64,000 nt of DNA from CADEDH01 sp965262175 (GCA_965262175.1 CBDHES010000010.1:202601-266600), one strand, 5' to 3'. Positions 9,215 to 18,616 are shown, numbered from the stretch's first letter. Notes: a model not told the origin generated them from the letters alone. Made by a program: numbers and translations.

Positions 9215-10438
9215 TCAGGCCTCCTGCATCAGCTCGTCGAGCTGGTCGATGCCGGCGATGATCGGCAGCATCGTGGCCGCTGCGGCGTCGACGTCCTGGT
9301 GGGCCTGTGCCATCTGGGTCTTGTGGGTCGCCATGTGCTCCTCGACCACGACGTGCTGGTCGGCGATGACCTCGACGATGTCGGTCAGCGCGCCGACCCG
9401 CTGGTTCGACGTTGTGATCCGAGCCTCGATGCCCTCGGTGATCTCCTGGATGCGGCTGGTGGCGTCGGCCGTGGTCTGGGCCAGGGCCTTGACCTCGTTG
9501 GCCACCACGATGAACCCACGGCCGGCCTCGCCGGCCCGGGCGGCCTCGATGTTGGCGTTGAGGGCGAGGAGGGTCGTGCGGCCGGCGATCTCGGTGATCA
9601 GGTCGACCATGGGGGCGATCTCCCGGCTGAGGCCCCGCAACTCGTCGACCGCGTCGCGGGCCGCGGTCGTCTCGGTCGACGCGTGGCGGGCGGATTCGAC
9701 GGCCCGGGCGATGGCCTCGGCGGCATCATCGACCGAGTCGACGATCGACGCCATCGTCGTCGAGGCGCTGGTGATCGACTCCCGGACGGCGACGGAGGAG
9801 TCGGCCAGCTCGGCCGAGCGGTCGGCGAGGTGGGCCTGCTGACGTTGGGACGCCTCGATCTGGGTTCGTCGGTCCTCGTCGTGGGCGAGCTGCCGGTTGC
9901 GTTGGAGTTGAAGCGTGATCCAGTTGATCGCCTGGGCTCCGAGGAGCATCACCACGAACACGACATGGATCAGGGTCCAGAGGATCGGATTCTGCTGGCC
10001 CCGCTCGTGCTCGAACACCAGGGTCGGATCGAGGAAGCCGACCGTGACGTGGTGGCCGGCGGCGTAGAGGATCGTCGGGATCAACGGGCGGACGTCGATG
10101 TACAGGCTGGCCAGGGTCAGCACCACGAACCAGTGGAAATGGGCCTCGATGATCGCGCCGGTGAAGTGGATGAGGATCGACGCCGCCACCACCAACCCCA
10201 ACGACGACGATGCCGAGCGGATCAGCCTGGATCCGCGCTGCCGGGCCACGGCGGTGAACACCAGGACCGGTACCGACTCGAGGGCGGCGTGCCACAGGGC
10301 GTAGCCGTTGGCCAGCCCGATCACGATCAGGACCGGCACATGGGCTGCGAGGGCGTAGGTGATGACGCGGTGGCGCATCTCGAAGTCGGCGTCGTCGAGC
10401 GCACGACCATCGGGGAACCACACCGGAAGTGCTGACAT
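9215..10438 (-). CDS. Methyl-accepting chemotaxis protein-like receptor
   Basis: A 407-residue protein with about six predicted membrane helices in the first 190 residues and no obvious periplasmic sensor domain. A cytoplasmic coiled-coil follows, with the chemoreceptor hairpin tip (NLLALNANIEAARAGE-type: here TTLLALNANIEAARAGEAGR). It would signal to CheA/CheW, but no che or flagellar gene occurs in the window, so it is an orphan here. The ATG at 10438 follows a weak GGA; a longer frame to 10939 overlaps the divergent acetyltransferase and is rejected. It is divergent from the acetyltransferase gene. Confidence 0.82.
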   Translation of the reverse strand: MSALPVWFPDGRALDDADFEMRHRVITYALAAHVPVLIVIGLANGYALWHAALESVPVLVFTAVARQRGSRLIRSASSSLGLVVAASILIHFTGAIIEAHFHWFVVLTLASLYIDVRPLIPTILYAAGHHVTVGFLDPTLVFEHERGQQNPILWTLIHVVFVVMLLGAQAINWITLQLQRNRQLAHDEDRRTQIEASQRQQAHLADRSAELADSSVAVRESITSASTTMASIVDSVDDAAEAIARAVESARHASTETTAARDAVDELRGLSREIAPMVDLITEIAGRTTLLALNANIEAARAGEAGRGFIVVANEVKALAQTTADATSRIQEITEGIEARITTSNQRVGALTDIVEVIADQHVVVEEHMATHKTQMAQAHQDVDAAAATMLPIIAGIDQLDELMQEA

Positions 10439-10615
10439 ATCGTTCCATCGGTCGATCCAGGGTCCGGTTGAGACTCGTTTCCGTCGGAGCCTCTGATGTT
10501 GGATGTCGCTGGCCGATGAGGGTCGCTGCGTTCGGTCGGCGCCGATCGCCGTCCGGCGGTGCCTCCGGGCCGACCCGGTGCTGGCCGGTCGCGGCGCCGG
10601 CACTAGGCTCGAACC

Positions 10616-10921
10616 ATGTCGAGTGCACAGGGCGCCGACCCGGTGGTCGAGATCGCCGACCACCCTGAAGCCAGCCGCTATGAGCTCCGCCACGACGGTG
10701 ACGTGGTCGGTGTCGTCGACTACCGGCCCGGCGGCGACGGTGTGATCGTCATCCCCCACGTCGAAGTGGTCCCTTCCCTCCGGGGCGGCGGCCACTCGGC
10801 CCCGTTCCTCGACGCCGTCCTCGCCGACCTCGAACGGCGGGGCCTCAAGGTCGTTCCCACCTGTGGGTACGCCGCCGGTCACTTCCGCGCCCGGCCGGAT
10901 CTGGCCCATCTCCTGGCCTGA
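10616..10921 (+). CDS. Small GNAT-fold N-acetyltransferase (CG-type)
   Basis: A 101-residue minimal acetyltransferase of the YjdJ/Acetyltransf_CG type. It has the central HVEVVPSLRGGG segment (a shortened acetyl-CoA pyrophosphate loop) and the closing VVPTCGYAAGHFRARPD, which matches the P-x-C-x-Y/F-...-hP signature of the family. Acceptor unknown. TAGGCT (10604-10609) ends exactly 6 nt before the ATG, which fits a leaderless start. It stands alone, divergent from the chemoreceptor. Confidence 0.8.
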   Translation: MSSAQGADPVVEIADHPEASRYELRHDGDVVGVVDYRPGGDGVIVIPHVEVVPSLRGGGHSAPFLDAVLADLERRGLKVVPTCGYAAGHFRARPDLAHLLA

Positions 10922-11009
10922 CGTCACAGGGCCGAACATGTCGGGTTTCGACCCCGGCCTGTCGTGTGCCTACCCGGCCGTGCCGTGGTCCCGATCGTAC
11001 GGTGACGTC

Positions 11010-12095
11010 ATGGCAGTCATCGAGACCATCACCCTCCGTTTGGCCAGCCCGGGGACGGCCGACGCCTTCGCCGCGGCCAACGCCCGCGTCGAGGCCGAGT
11101 ACCTCCCCGCCCAGCCCGGCTTCAACCCCGGTTCCCGGACCACCACCCTCGACGAGGGCGGGACGTGGACCATCTCGCTGCGGTGGGACAGCGCCACCGA
11201 TGCCGACGCGTCGATGGCATCGTTCGCCGACGCCCCCGCCACCCAGGACTTCCTGGCCCTGATCGACGACTCGTCGATGACGATGAGCCGGACCACGGAA
11301 GTGGCGTCGGCCTCATCGCCGGCGCTGGCCAACGCCCGGGCCCTGTACCTGGAAGGGATCCGGGACGGCCATGTACGGCGGGCCGTCGAGGCGTACACCG
11401 GCGACCGCTACACCCAGCACTCGACCGGGGTTCGGGACGGCGTCGAGGGGTTCGTCGAGTTCTTCGAGCCCTTCGTCGAGCGCAACCCCGTGCGGGACAT
11501 CGAGATCGTCCGATCGATCGTCGACGGCCGGTTCGTGTTCGTCCAGGCCGCTCAGTCGTTGAACGACGGGGAGGCTCGGTGGGTGACCACCGACCTGTTT
11601 GACTCCGACGGCAACGGCAAGATCATCGAGCACTGGGACGTCATCCATGAGCTCGGCGGGACCAACCCGGCCGGCCGGACCCAGATCGACGGCGCCACCG
11701 AGATCACCGACCTCCATCTGACCGAGGCCAACAAGCTCGTCGTGTGGCGACTGATGACCGAGGCGTTCAGCGAGTCACCGACCGCCGAGTTCGGCGACTT
11801 CATCTCGTCGGAGACCTACCTCAACCACAACCCCGAGGCCCCCGACGGCCTCGACGCCCTCATGGAGATGGCCCGGGTCGGCAAGGAGCGGGGCGAGGCC
11901 CTCTACTACAAGCAGGTCCATCGGGTCATCGGTCAGGGCAACTTCGTCGTGTCGTTCGGCCACCAGGTTTGGAGCGACATCGACTACGCGGCGTTCGACA
12001 TCTTCCGTCTCGAGGACGGCCTGATCGTCGAGCATTGGGACAACGTCGAAACCCTCCCCGACCCCGCCGACCTGGCGAACTCCGGGAAGTTCTGA
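11010..12095 (+). CDS. ABM-like plus double SnoaL-like domain protein
   Basis: A 361-residue protein. Residues 1-95 resemble an antibiotic-biosynthesis-monooxygenase-type ferredoxin fold (ITLRLASPGTADAF... DFLALIDD). Two SnoaL/NTF2-like domains follow, about 105-225 and 240-360. Each ends in the typical strand pattern with IIEHWDV or LIVEHWDN, an internal duplication. SnoaL-like folds bind or isomerise small polar-hydrophobic substrates; function here is unknown. TACGGT (10998-11003) is exactly 6 nt before the ATG, so I prefer this start over an upstream frame extension. Confidence 0.8.
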   Translation: MAVIETITLRLASPGTADAFAAANARVEAEYLPAQPGFNPGSRTTTLDEGGTWTISLRWDSATDADASMASFADAPATQDFLALIDDSSMTMSRTTEVASASSPALANARALYLEGIRDGHVRRAVEAYTGDRYTQHSTGVRDGVEGFVEFFEPFVERNPVRDIEIVRSIVDGRFVFVQAAQSLNDGEARWVTTDLFDSDGNGKIIEHWDVIHELGGTNPAGRTQIDGATEITDLHLTEANKLVVWRLMTEAFSESPTAEFGDFISSETYLNHNPEAPDGLDALMEMARVGKERGEALYYKQVHRVIGQGNFVVSFGHQVWSDIDYAAFDIFRLEDGLIVEHWDNVETLPDPADLANSGKF

Positions 12096-12097
12096 GC

Positions 12098-12598
12098 TCA
12101 CCGTTCCGTCGGGTCGAACGAGGCGCTCGGTTCGCCGGCCAGCCAGCCGTTGATCTCCTCGGCGATCGCTCGATGTCGCCGACGATCGCTGCTCTGGGTG
12201 CCGCTGAGGGGCCAGATCCGTTGCTCGCCGGACGGTTCGGTGATCCGGAGGCTGACCCGGTAGGTGTCGTCGCCGTCGAGGAACGCGTCGGTGACCGACG
12301 ACAACCGGCGCTCGTCGGCTGGATGGAGTACCGGCCAGCGCGGGATGGCGTGTCGCCGCCGCACCTCGACCCGGTCGTCGGGACGGCGGAACTCGGTCCG
12401 GTAGCCCACCCCGAACACGTGGGCCATGGCCCCCAGGGCGATGGTGACCACCACGATCCCGATGGCCCGGAGCGTGAGATCGCCGTCGGCGGCGGCGATC
12501 ACGGCGATCGCCACCGGCGTCACACCGAGGATGACGGGACCCAACCATCCCGAGTCTTCGACCACCAGGCGTTCCCGGTCCCGCTCCACCACCCTCAC
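12098..12598 (-). CDS. Hypothetical two-helix membrane protein
   Basis: A protein of about 166 residues from the GTG at 12598. It has a charged N-terminus, two adjacent hydrophobic helices (ILGVTPVAIAVIAA and IGIVVVTIALGAMAHVFG), and a soluble C-terminal part rich in Arg and Asp. I do not recognise the family. The start is uncertain: an in-frame ATG at 12673 would add an Arg-rich stretch that looks non-coding, while the GTG has a G-rich sequence before it. It converges on the SnoaL-like gene with only 2 bp between stops. Confidence 0.55.
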   Translation of the reverse strand: MRVVERDRERLVVEDSGWLGPVILGVTPVAIAVIAAADGDLTLRAIGIVVVTIALGAMAHVFGVGYRTEFRRPDDRVEVRRRHAIPRWPVLHPADERRLSSVTDAFLDGDDTYRVSLRITEPSGEQRIWPLSGTQSSDRRRHRAIAEEINGWLAGEPSASFDPTER

Positions 12599-12821
12599 GT
12601 CGCCCCCCGGACGTCGCCGCCTGCACCCCGATGGTAGATCGCGGCCTGTCCGTTCCGGCCGCTCTCCGTTCATTGTTGCGGTTTCATGACAGAGCCGTCG
12701 GCGACGGTAACGGAACCGCCGGGCAGCGGACCTCTCCCATTCGTACGCCACCGCTCCGCTGCGCCCTGGAGCGGTGGCGTGAACGTTTCGGGGCAGGCCG
12801 AGCGAGAACGAGGAGATGCCC

Positions 12822-14861
12822 ATGTTGAAGAGGCGATGGTCGAGAGGTCTCGGCCTGTTGGTCGCCATGCTGTTGCTCGTCGGTGTCGTGGTCGTCGCCT
12901 CCGACGCCGCGACCCCGGCCGAAGCCGAGCCCGGCACGACCAGCAATGTTCCCCCGGTGGCGGCGACCTACCACGGCGTGAAGCCCTATCACAGCTTGAT
13001 GGCCGGCGTGCTCCAGTACGACGCCTGGACCTACGGCGACATCGCCTTCTACGCCCCGCCCGGCGAGGTGAGCCAGGAGATGGCCAACCAGTGGTTGGCG
13101 TGGTACGCCCGGACCGATGAGATCCTCCGGATCCTGGTCAACGACGACGACCAGTACGACATCCGGTTCCGGACCAACGACCCCAACTTCGGCCGGGTCA
13201 AGGTGATCGGCATCCCGCCCAACACCTGCGGCGCCGGATGTGGCAACAAGCAGACGGCCGAGTCGCCCGTCGAGCACATCCTCGAGCCGATCACGTCCGA
13301 CCCGTCGAACTACCAGAACCACTGGGTGCTGTTCTACGAGATGGCCCGCGGCGGGCGCGACGAGATCTTCGACCTGAAGGCGGTGTGGCCCCGGGAGCAG
13401 TACTTCCTCCCCCACCTGATCGCCAGCTTCGCCTTCTATGAGATCGGGGGGATGGACGGCGTCCAGGCCGGCGTGCCCGGCGACATCTACCGCGGTCTGG
13501 AGGAGTGGGAAGCTGCCGACCTGCAGTACGTCGACTACTTCGTCGAGCGGGAGCAGCGGTGGTTCACCGACCACTTCCCGATCCCGATCAACATCCTCCA
13601 GCGCATCGGCATCGAGATGGGCTACGAGACGGTCGGCGCGGTCCTGTCCAACCTCGGCCACTACCCCGACAACCTGAAGTACGACAATTCGACCGACGCC
13701 ATGTGCGACTTCCAGGCTGCGGTCAACGACGCCACCGGCAACCGCTACGCCCAGCGGATGATCGACGACTGGGGTCTCCCCACCGGCTGCACCTACGACT
13801 GGATCGGCTCGCCTGGCGATCACCCCAACGATCTCCAGTTCGAGAGCAGCGGTCTCTGCGTCGACTCGCAGGTCAGTCCCCTGTCGGCCCGGGCCGGTCA
13901 GTTCCCTTGTGACGGTTCGGACGAGCAGCGCCTCACCGAGGTCCCGGCTGGCGACGGGTTCATGCTCCAGTTCGGCAACGACGACGGCTGCCTCGATGCC
14001 AACGGTACGAACCTGTTCGTCTGGAGCTGCAACCCCCAAGCCCACACCATCTTCCAGTGGAACGGCGATCAGCTGCAGAACCCCCATTCCGGGTTGTGCG
14101 TCACCGCCATCGACGGAAACCGGTGGGGTGGTGGTCAGCTCGTGATGGAGCCGTGCACCGACAGCCCGGCCCAGCGGTTGAACACCGGGGTGACCAACCC
14201 GCCGCCCCCGGCTCCCGAGCCGGACCCGCCGGCGCCCGACCCCGGGCCGCCCGCTCCTGAGCCCCCCGCACCGGGTCCGGGTCCGACGCCGGTGCTGGGT
14301 CGGGTCGTCTACAGCGACGGCGCCCCGGCCGCCGGGGTCTCGGTCGACCTGTTCACCGAGGGTCGGGTCGAGTTCATCTCGTCGGCCGTGACCGACGAGC
14401 AGGGCAGCTTCCGGTTCGACATCGACGGGGCCGGCTGTGAGGTCGTCACCGTCATCGCCCCGCCCGGCGAGGTGTTCGTCGCCACCGCCGGCGGGTACCA
14501 GAACGTCGAGGTCTGCGCCGACGAGGGGGCTGCGGCCGCCCTTCCCGAGGTGGCGATCGTGGCGCCGGCGCAACGGGCCCAGATCGGTGGCCAGGTGGTC
14601 GACGAGGCCGGCAACGGCGTCGGCGAGGTGACGGCCGTCGTGTACATCGCCAACGGAGACGGGACCCGGGGCCGCTGGGTTCGGGACGTCGTCACCGCCG
14701 CCGATGGCTCCTACCGGTTGGAGGCGCTGAGCGGCTGCTACGTGGTCGACCTCGTCGCTCCCGACGGGCGCTCGTTCGCCACCGGCCGCTGGTACCAGGA
14801 GGCGGGCTGCGTCGACCCCGGCGGCCAGCTGACCGTCGACGGAGTCCTCGGCCAGAGCTAG
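12822..14861 (+). CDS. Large secreted protein with ricin-type lectin and repeated beta domains
   Basis: A 679-residue exported protein with a signal peptide (KRRW, then a hydrophobic core at about 11-27, ending near AEAEP). An unrecognised Trp/Tyr-rich domain spans about 40-325 and has a CGAGCG cysteine pair. A ricin B-type beta-trefoil follows at about 335-454, with repeated SGLCVD / DGCLDANG / SGLCVTAIDG carbohydrate-binding units. A Pro-rich linker (458-490) leads to two carboxypeptidase-regulatory-like or SpaA-like beta domains (491-571 and 580-676), each with a Cys. AGGAG 6-7 nt upstream favours this ATG over one two codons earlier. The architecture suggests carbohydrate binding at the surface; the N-terminal domain's activity is unknown. 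Confidence 0.82.
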   Translation: MLKRRWSRGLGLLVAMLLLVGVVVVASDAATPAEAEPGTTSNVPPVAATYHGVKPYHSLMAGVLQYDAWTYGDIAFYAPPGEVSQEMANQWLAWYARTDEILRILVNDDDQYDIRFRTNDPNFGRVKVIGIPPNTCGAGCGNKQTAESPVEHILEPITSDPSNYQNHWVLFYEMARGGRDEIFDLKAVWPREQYFLPHLIASFAFYEIGGMDGVQAGVPGDIYRGLEEWEAADLQYVDYFVEREQRWFTDHFPIPINILQRIGIEMGYETVGAVLSNLGHYPDNLKYDNSTDAMCDFQAAVNDATGNRYAQRMIDDWGLPTGCTYDWIGSPGDHPNDLQFESSGLCVDSQVSPLSARAGQFPCDGSDEQRLTEVPAGDGFMLQFGNDDGCLDANGTNLFVWSCNPQAHTIFQWNGDQLQNPHSGLCVTAIDGNRWGGGQLVMEPCTDSPAQRLNTGVTNPPPPAPEPDPPAPDPGPPAPEPPAPGPGPTPVLGRVVYSDGAPAAGVSVDLFTEGRVEFISSAVTDEQGSFRFDIDGAGCEVVTVIAPPGEVFVATAGGYQNVEVCADEGAAAALPEVAIVAPAQRAQIGGQVVDEAGNGVGEVTAVVYIANGDGTRGRWVRDVVTAADGSYRLEALSGCYVVDLVAPDGRSFATGRWYQEAGCVDPGGQLTVDGVLGQS

Positions 14862-14892
14862 GTGGAGGGGCGCCGGCCTAGGCTCTGGGTCC

Positions 14893-15633
14893 ATGTACGA
14901 CCCGGTCCGGGACGGCGTCCCGAAGTCGGTTGCGTCGGTGATCTACCGAGAGGCGCCACCCTCGGCGCCTCTCGGGGATCTCGTCCACTGTTACTGGGAG
15001 TTGCGGACCGAGACCGAGCTGGCCGACGACTTCACGTTGCACGCCATGCCCGACGCCTGCGTCAACCTGCTGTTCGACCAGCAGGACCCCCGCATCGCCG
15101 GGGTGACCCAGCTCCACACGACGCACACGACGCTGGACCTCGGCCGATCGTTCCACTACGCCGGGATCCAGCTGTTCCCCGGGGTGTGGCGGGGCGACCC
15201 CGACGCCGTGGTCGACCACTACGTCGGCGAGCCCTATGAGGGCGACCTGCCGTTGATCGAGGTGGGGGAGGCGGCAGCCGAGGTCGACTTCGACGGCAAG
15301 GCGGCCGTGTTCGCCGCCCTGGTGGCGACCCTCCTCGACCGGGGCGTCGTCGCCCCCAACCCGGTGACCGCCGCCATCCTCACCAACCTCGACGAGATCA
15401 ACAACGTCGGAGACATGGCGGAGGCCGCCGCGCTGTCGCCCCGGCAGCTCCAGCGGGCGTTGAAGGCGACGACCGGATTCACGCCCCACGACCTGTTGAA
15501 GGTGCTGCGGGTGCAGCAGTCCTTCCGGCGGGACTACCTCCTGCTCTACGCCGACCAGTCGCACTTCACCCACTCGTTCCGGCAGCTGACCGGCTACACG
15601 CCCGGTCGGTTCAAGAAGGCGTTCGACGTCTGA
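14893..15633 (+). CDS. AraC family transcriptional regulator
   Basis: A 246-residue regulator. The N-terminal half resembles the DUF6597 domain common in actinobacterial AraC proteins (LGDLVHCYWELRTE, PDACVNLLF). The C-terminal 90 residues hold two helix-turn-helix motifs (NVGDMAEAAALSPRQLQRALK and the FTHSFRQLTGYTPGRFKK signature). It probably binds DNA as a dimer and may respond to a small molecule. TAGGCT (14879-14884) lies 8 nt before the ATG. It may control the neighbouring VOC gene 85 bp downstream, but this is only positional. Confidence 0.85.
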   Translation: MYDPVRDGVPKSVASVIYREAPPSAPLGDLVHCYWELRTETELADDFTLHAMPDACVNLLFDQQDPRIAGVTQLHTTHTTLDLGRSFHYAGIQLFPGVWRGDPDAVVDHYVGEPYEGDLPLIEVGEAAAEVDFDGKAAVFAALVATLLDRGVVAPNPVTAAILTNLDEINNVGDMAEAAALSPRQLQRALKATTGFTPHDLLKVLRVQQSFRRDYLLLYADQSHFTHSFRQLTGYTPGRFKKAFDV

Positions 15634-15717
15634 TATCTACAATCCTTCCTCAGCCCGTTCCGCTTGAGTTGTTCTCGAAGGCACACGGCCTTCACCCACT
15701 ACGGAAGGACAACGCTC

Positions 15718-16095
15718 ATGCGGAAGGTTGGATGGTTCGACATCTACGTCGAGGACATGGAGCGGGCGCAGGCGTTCTACGAGACGATGCTCGACACGAC
15801 CCTGGCACCGATGGACGACCCGACGGACTCGACGGTCCAGATGCGGGCCTTCGGCGATGACTTCGCCAGCCACGGCGCGGGTGGGGCGCTGGTGAAGCTG
15901 GCCCACGCCAGCCCGGGCCCCGGCGGTTCGATGGTCTACTTCTCGTGCGATGATTGCGCCGTCGAGGAGCGCCGGGCGGCGGCGGCCGGTGGGTCGGTCG
16001 TCCGGCCCAAGCACCCGATCGGTGAGCATGGCTTCGTCTCGATCGTCACCGACACCGAAGGCAACATGGTCGGTCTCCACTCCGTGTCGTCCTAG
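15718..16095 (+). CDS. VOC (glyoxalase/bleomycin-resistance fold) protein
   Basis: A 125-residue single vicinal-oxygen-chelate domain. It starts VGWFDIYVEDMERAQAFYE and ends FVSIVTDTEGNMVGLHS, the usual beta-alpha-beta-beta-beta pair with Glu and His at metal-ligand-like positions. Proteins of this size act as dimers, often as glyoxalase-like or YdcJ-type proteins of unknown substrate. GGAAGGA 7 nt upstream supports this ATG. It sits just after the AraC gene and before an MFS transporter in the same direction. Confidence 0.82.
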   Translation: MRKVGWFDIYVEDMERAQAFYETMLDTTLAPMDDPTDSTVQMRAFGDDFASHGAGGALVKLAHASPGPGGSMVYFSCDDCAVEERRAAAAGGSVVRPKHPIGEHGFVSIVTDTEGNMVGLHSVSS

Positions 16096-16136
16096 CGAGA
16101 TGGTCGGACCGAGGGAGGTCCGGTAGGTTCGGCCCG

Positions 16137-17372
16137 GTGGCGGACCGCTCCCTGATCGACTCTCGCCGGGCCTGGTTGACCGTGGTGGCGACGTTCATCG
16201 CATCGGCGGTGACCCTGGGCACGGTGTACAGCTTCGGTTCGTTCTTCGAGGCGATGGCCGCCGACTTCGGCACCGGACGGGGCGAGACGGCGGTCGTGTT
16301 CGGGGTGACCACGTTCGCCTTCTTCTGGCTGAGCCTCATCACCGGCCCCATCGCCGACCGGTACGGACCCCGGCCGGTGATGGTCGCCGGCGCCGGGTCT
16401 CTCCTCGCCGGGTTGTGGGCCACCAGCTACGTGGACTCGATCGCCCTCGGCTACCTCACCTACGGCGCAGGCGCCGGGCTGGCCGCCGCCTGCGCCTACA
16501 TTCCGATGGTCGCCACCGTCGGCGGGTGGTTCGACCGGCAGCGGGCCGCCGCCATCGGGGTCTCGGTCGCCGGTATCGGGGTCGGGACGATGGTGATGAA
16601 CCCGCTCATCACGCTCATGCTCGAGACCACCAGCTGGCGGGTCACGTTCCGGATCGTCGGGGTCGTGGGTGCGGCGCTGTTGCTCGGCTGCTCGCTGCTG
16701 ATCGCCCGGGCTCCGACGTCGGTGGCCGGAGCGGGGGCGACGAGGTTCGGCGAGGCGGTCCGGTCGCCGATGTTCCGCAGGCTGTGGATCGCTGCGATGT
16801 GCTCGGGTCTGGCGCTGTTCGTGCCCTTCGTGTTCGTCGTGCCCTACGCCACCGACCGAGGCGTGTCGGCCGGGGCCGCGGCGTGGCTCGTCGGCTTGCT
16901 GGGCGGGTCGAGCGTGATCGCCCGCATCGGGTTCGGTGCACTGTCGAGGCGCTACGGCACGTTCCGGCTGTTCCGCATGGGGCTCGTCCTGTTCCCGGTC
17001 GGCTACGTGGTGTGGCTCATGGCCGGATCGTCGTACCTCATGCTGGTGCTGTTCGTGCTGACCCTCGGCACCGGCTACGGCTGCTTCGTCGCCGTCAGCC
17101 CGCTCGTGCTCGCCGATCGGTTCGGGGTCGTCGGCCTCGGCTCGTTGATGGGGCTCTTCTACACCACCCAGGGTCTCGGCGGCCTGATCGGACCGCCGAC
17201 CGCCGGCCGGATCATCGACGCCACCGGCTCCTACCGGTGGCCGATGCTCCTCGCCCTGGGGTTCGGGGCCGCGTCGGTGGCGATCCTGTACTCGATCCGC
17301 CCCAACGCCACCGGCGGGCTCGACCCCGAGCCAGAACCCGACCCGGGTACCGACGCGGTCGCCGTCGCCTGA
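16137..17372 (+). CDS. MFS transporter, monocarboxylate/OFA-like
   Basis: A 411-residue permease with 12 predicted helices. The N-terminus (RRAWLTVVATFIASAVTLGTVYSFGSFF) and loop PIADRYGPRPVM fit the oxalate:formate antiporter / monocarboxylate-porter branch of the MFS. It probably imports or exchanges an organic acid across the inner membrane. The start is GTG with TAGGTT (16124-16129) 7 nt upstream and no Shine-Dalgarno, so leaderless. It follows the VOC gene by 41 bp. Confidence 0.82.
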   Translation: MADRSLIDSRRAWLTVVATFIASAVTLGTVYSFGSFFEAMAADFGTGRGETAVVFGVTTFAFFWLSLITGPIADRYGPRPVMVAGAGSLLAGLWATSYVDSIALGYLTYGAGAGLAAACAYIPMVATVGGWFDRQRAAAIGVSVAGIGVGTMVMNPLITLMLETTSWRVTFRIVGVVGAALLLGCSLLIARAPTSVAGAGATRFGEAVRSPMFRRLWIAAMCSGLALFVPFVFVVPYATDRGVSAGAAAWLVGLLGGSSVIARIGFGALSRRYGTFRLFRMGLVLFPVGYVVWLMAGSSYLMLVLFVLTLGTGYGCFVAVSPLVLADRFGVVGLGSLMGLFYTTQGLGGLIGPPTAGRIIDATGSYRWPMLLALGFGAASVAILYSIRPNATGGLDPEPEPDPGTDAVAVA

Positions 17373-17457
17373 CCGCGCCCGGGTCGTCGGTTGCTCGCTG
17401 GGAGGGTTGCGTCCCCGAGCGGTCACCTGGCAGGCACCCGGGTCGTAGGCTCATCCT

Positions 17458-18330
17458 GTGTCGCTTCTCGAAGGGGTGACGGTGCCGATCGATCTTTCTC
17501 AGGTCGTGGGTGTCGTCGCAGTCATCATCGGTGCCGGCCTGGTCAGCGCCGTGGCCGGTGTGGTGCTGCGCTACGTCGTCCGGCGGGCGGTTCGACGAGC
17601 GGTTCGGGGCCACGGTCGTTGGAAGGTTCGTCTCCCGCGTGCCCACGACGCCGGCCGCGGGGAGCAGCGAAGGCTCCAGCGGGCCGACGCTGCGGCGCAC
17701 ATGCTGTCGAGGGTCACGACGGTCGTGGTCGCCCTCGTAGCGGCGTTCGTGGTGACGAGGATCCTCGGAATCGATCCCGTGGTCCTGCTGTCGTCGGCGG
17801 GGTTCCTCGGAGCGGGTCTGGCGTTCGGTGGCCAGCATGTGGTCAAGGATTGGATCGGCGGCCTTGTCGTGCTGATCGAGGACCGGTACGCGGCCGGGGA
17901 CGAGGTCACGGTGACGATCGGCAGCAACGAGGTGACCGGGACGGTTGAGACGTTGGGGAGTACCGGCCTCCGCCTCCGTCTCGCCAACGGTGCCGCCTGG
18001 CACTGCGGGCATGGCTCGATCGATGCCGTGATGAACCACTCCCAGCAATTGGTACGCCACGCCGTCGAGGTCCCGCCTGATGTCTGGGCCGAGATGGATC
18101 AGGCGTCGATTGGTCATCACCTCAGCGCCGCGTCGCACGATCTCGGCATGACCGACGTCCTACTGCTCTCCGATATCGCGGCGGAGGCGAGCTCGTCGGG
18201 CAACACCCGGGTGATCTTCCACGCGTCGCGCCCGTTGACCAGGCGGCAGCAGCAGATGATCGCCGACCGCATCACGACCCCGGCCCCCGGCGCTCCTACC
18301 CACAACGGACGTACCTCGAAGCCTCGATGA
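17458..18330 (+). CDS. MscS family mechanosensitive channel
   Basis: A 290-residue channel-like protein. It has an N-terminal helix, a basic loop, a second helix, and the pore-lining TM3 plus beta-domain sequence GAGLAFGGQHVVKDWIGG followed by LIEDRYAAGDEV. This is the MscS signature in which Gly/Ala-rich helix packing lines the pore. The C-terminal domain is short. It would release solutes during hypo-osmotic shock. The start is GTG, with TAGGCT (17446-17451) exactly 6 nt upstream. The 146 bp after the stop show no further gene. Confidence 0.85.
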   Translation: MSLLEGVTVPIDLSQVVGVVAVIIGAGLVSAVAGVVLRYVVRRAVRRAVRGHGRWKVRLPRAHDAGRGEQRRLQRADAAAHMLSRVTTVVVALVAAFVVTRILGIDPVVLLSSAGFLGAGLAFGGQHVVKDWIGGLVVLIEDRYAAGDEVTVTIGSNEVTGTVETLGSTGLRLRLANGAAWHCGHGSIDAVMNHSQQLVRHAVEVPPDVWAEMDQASIGHHLSAASHDLGMTDVLLLSDIAAEASSSGNTRVIFHASRPLTRRQQQMIADRITTPAPGAPTHNGRTSKPR

Positions 18331-18476
18331 CCGGAGCCCTCAACCGACAAGCGGGAAGCAGCGGCTTCGTCGGCCGGCAGCTGACCGAGGGTCCTCCATG
18401 GTGGATGGTGGGGTGGCCGGGTGTCTGGGGTCAGCTCAGGGGCTGGGCGGTTGCTGCCGGTTGGTGTCGGCTCAGG

Positions 18477-18614
18477 TCACGCAAGGGCGTTTGCATGGGG
18501 CACGTCGGTGGCGAGCGGTCCGCTGGCGTGTTCGATGACCTCGACACTGTCTCGGTGAGCGTGGTCGCTTCGATCAGCAGCGGCGACGATGACGCCGGTG
18601 TCGATGACGAGCAC
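18477..18614 (-). pseudogene. Truncated VapC-type PIN-domain toxin
   Basis: A 45-residue remnant starting at GTG 18614. Its LVIDTGVIVAAADRSD is the N-terminal PIN signature with the first catalytic Asp, followed by HRDSVEVIEHASGPLATDVP, then an early stop. A complete VapC is about 130 residues, so all later acidic residues are missing and RNase activity is not expected. It lies 2 bp after the VapB gene. A CTG-Ala-less variant of the usual ATGA overlap (CTGACC) sits at the expected start, which suggests the original start was also mutated. No C-terminal half is found downstream. Confidence 0.75.
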
Positions 18615-18616
18615 GG

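Noticed and set aside
7418..10435. A 1005-codon plus-strand open frame
   Set aside because: It lies opposite the CoA transferase, isomerase-like and receptor genes, has the Gly/Val/Asp/Arg bias of an antisense shadow in GC-rich DNA, and shows no domain.
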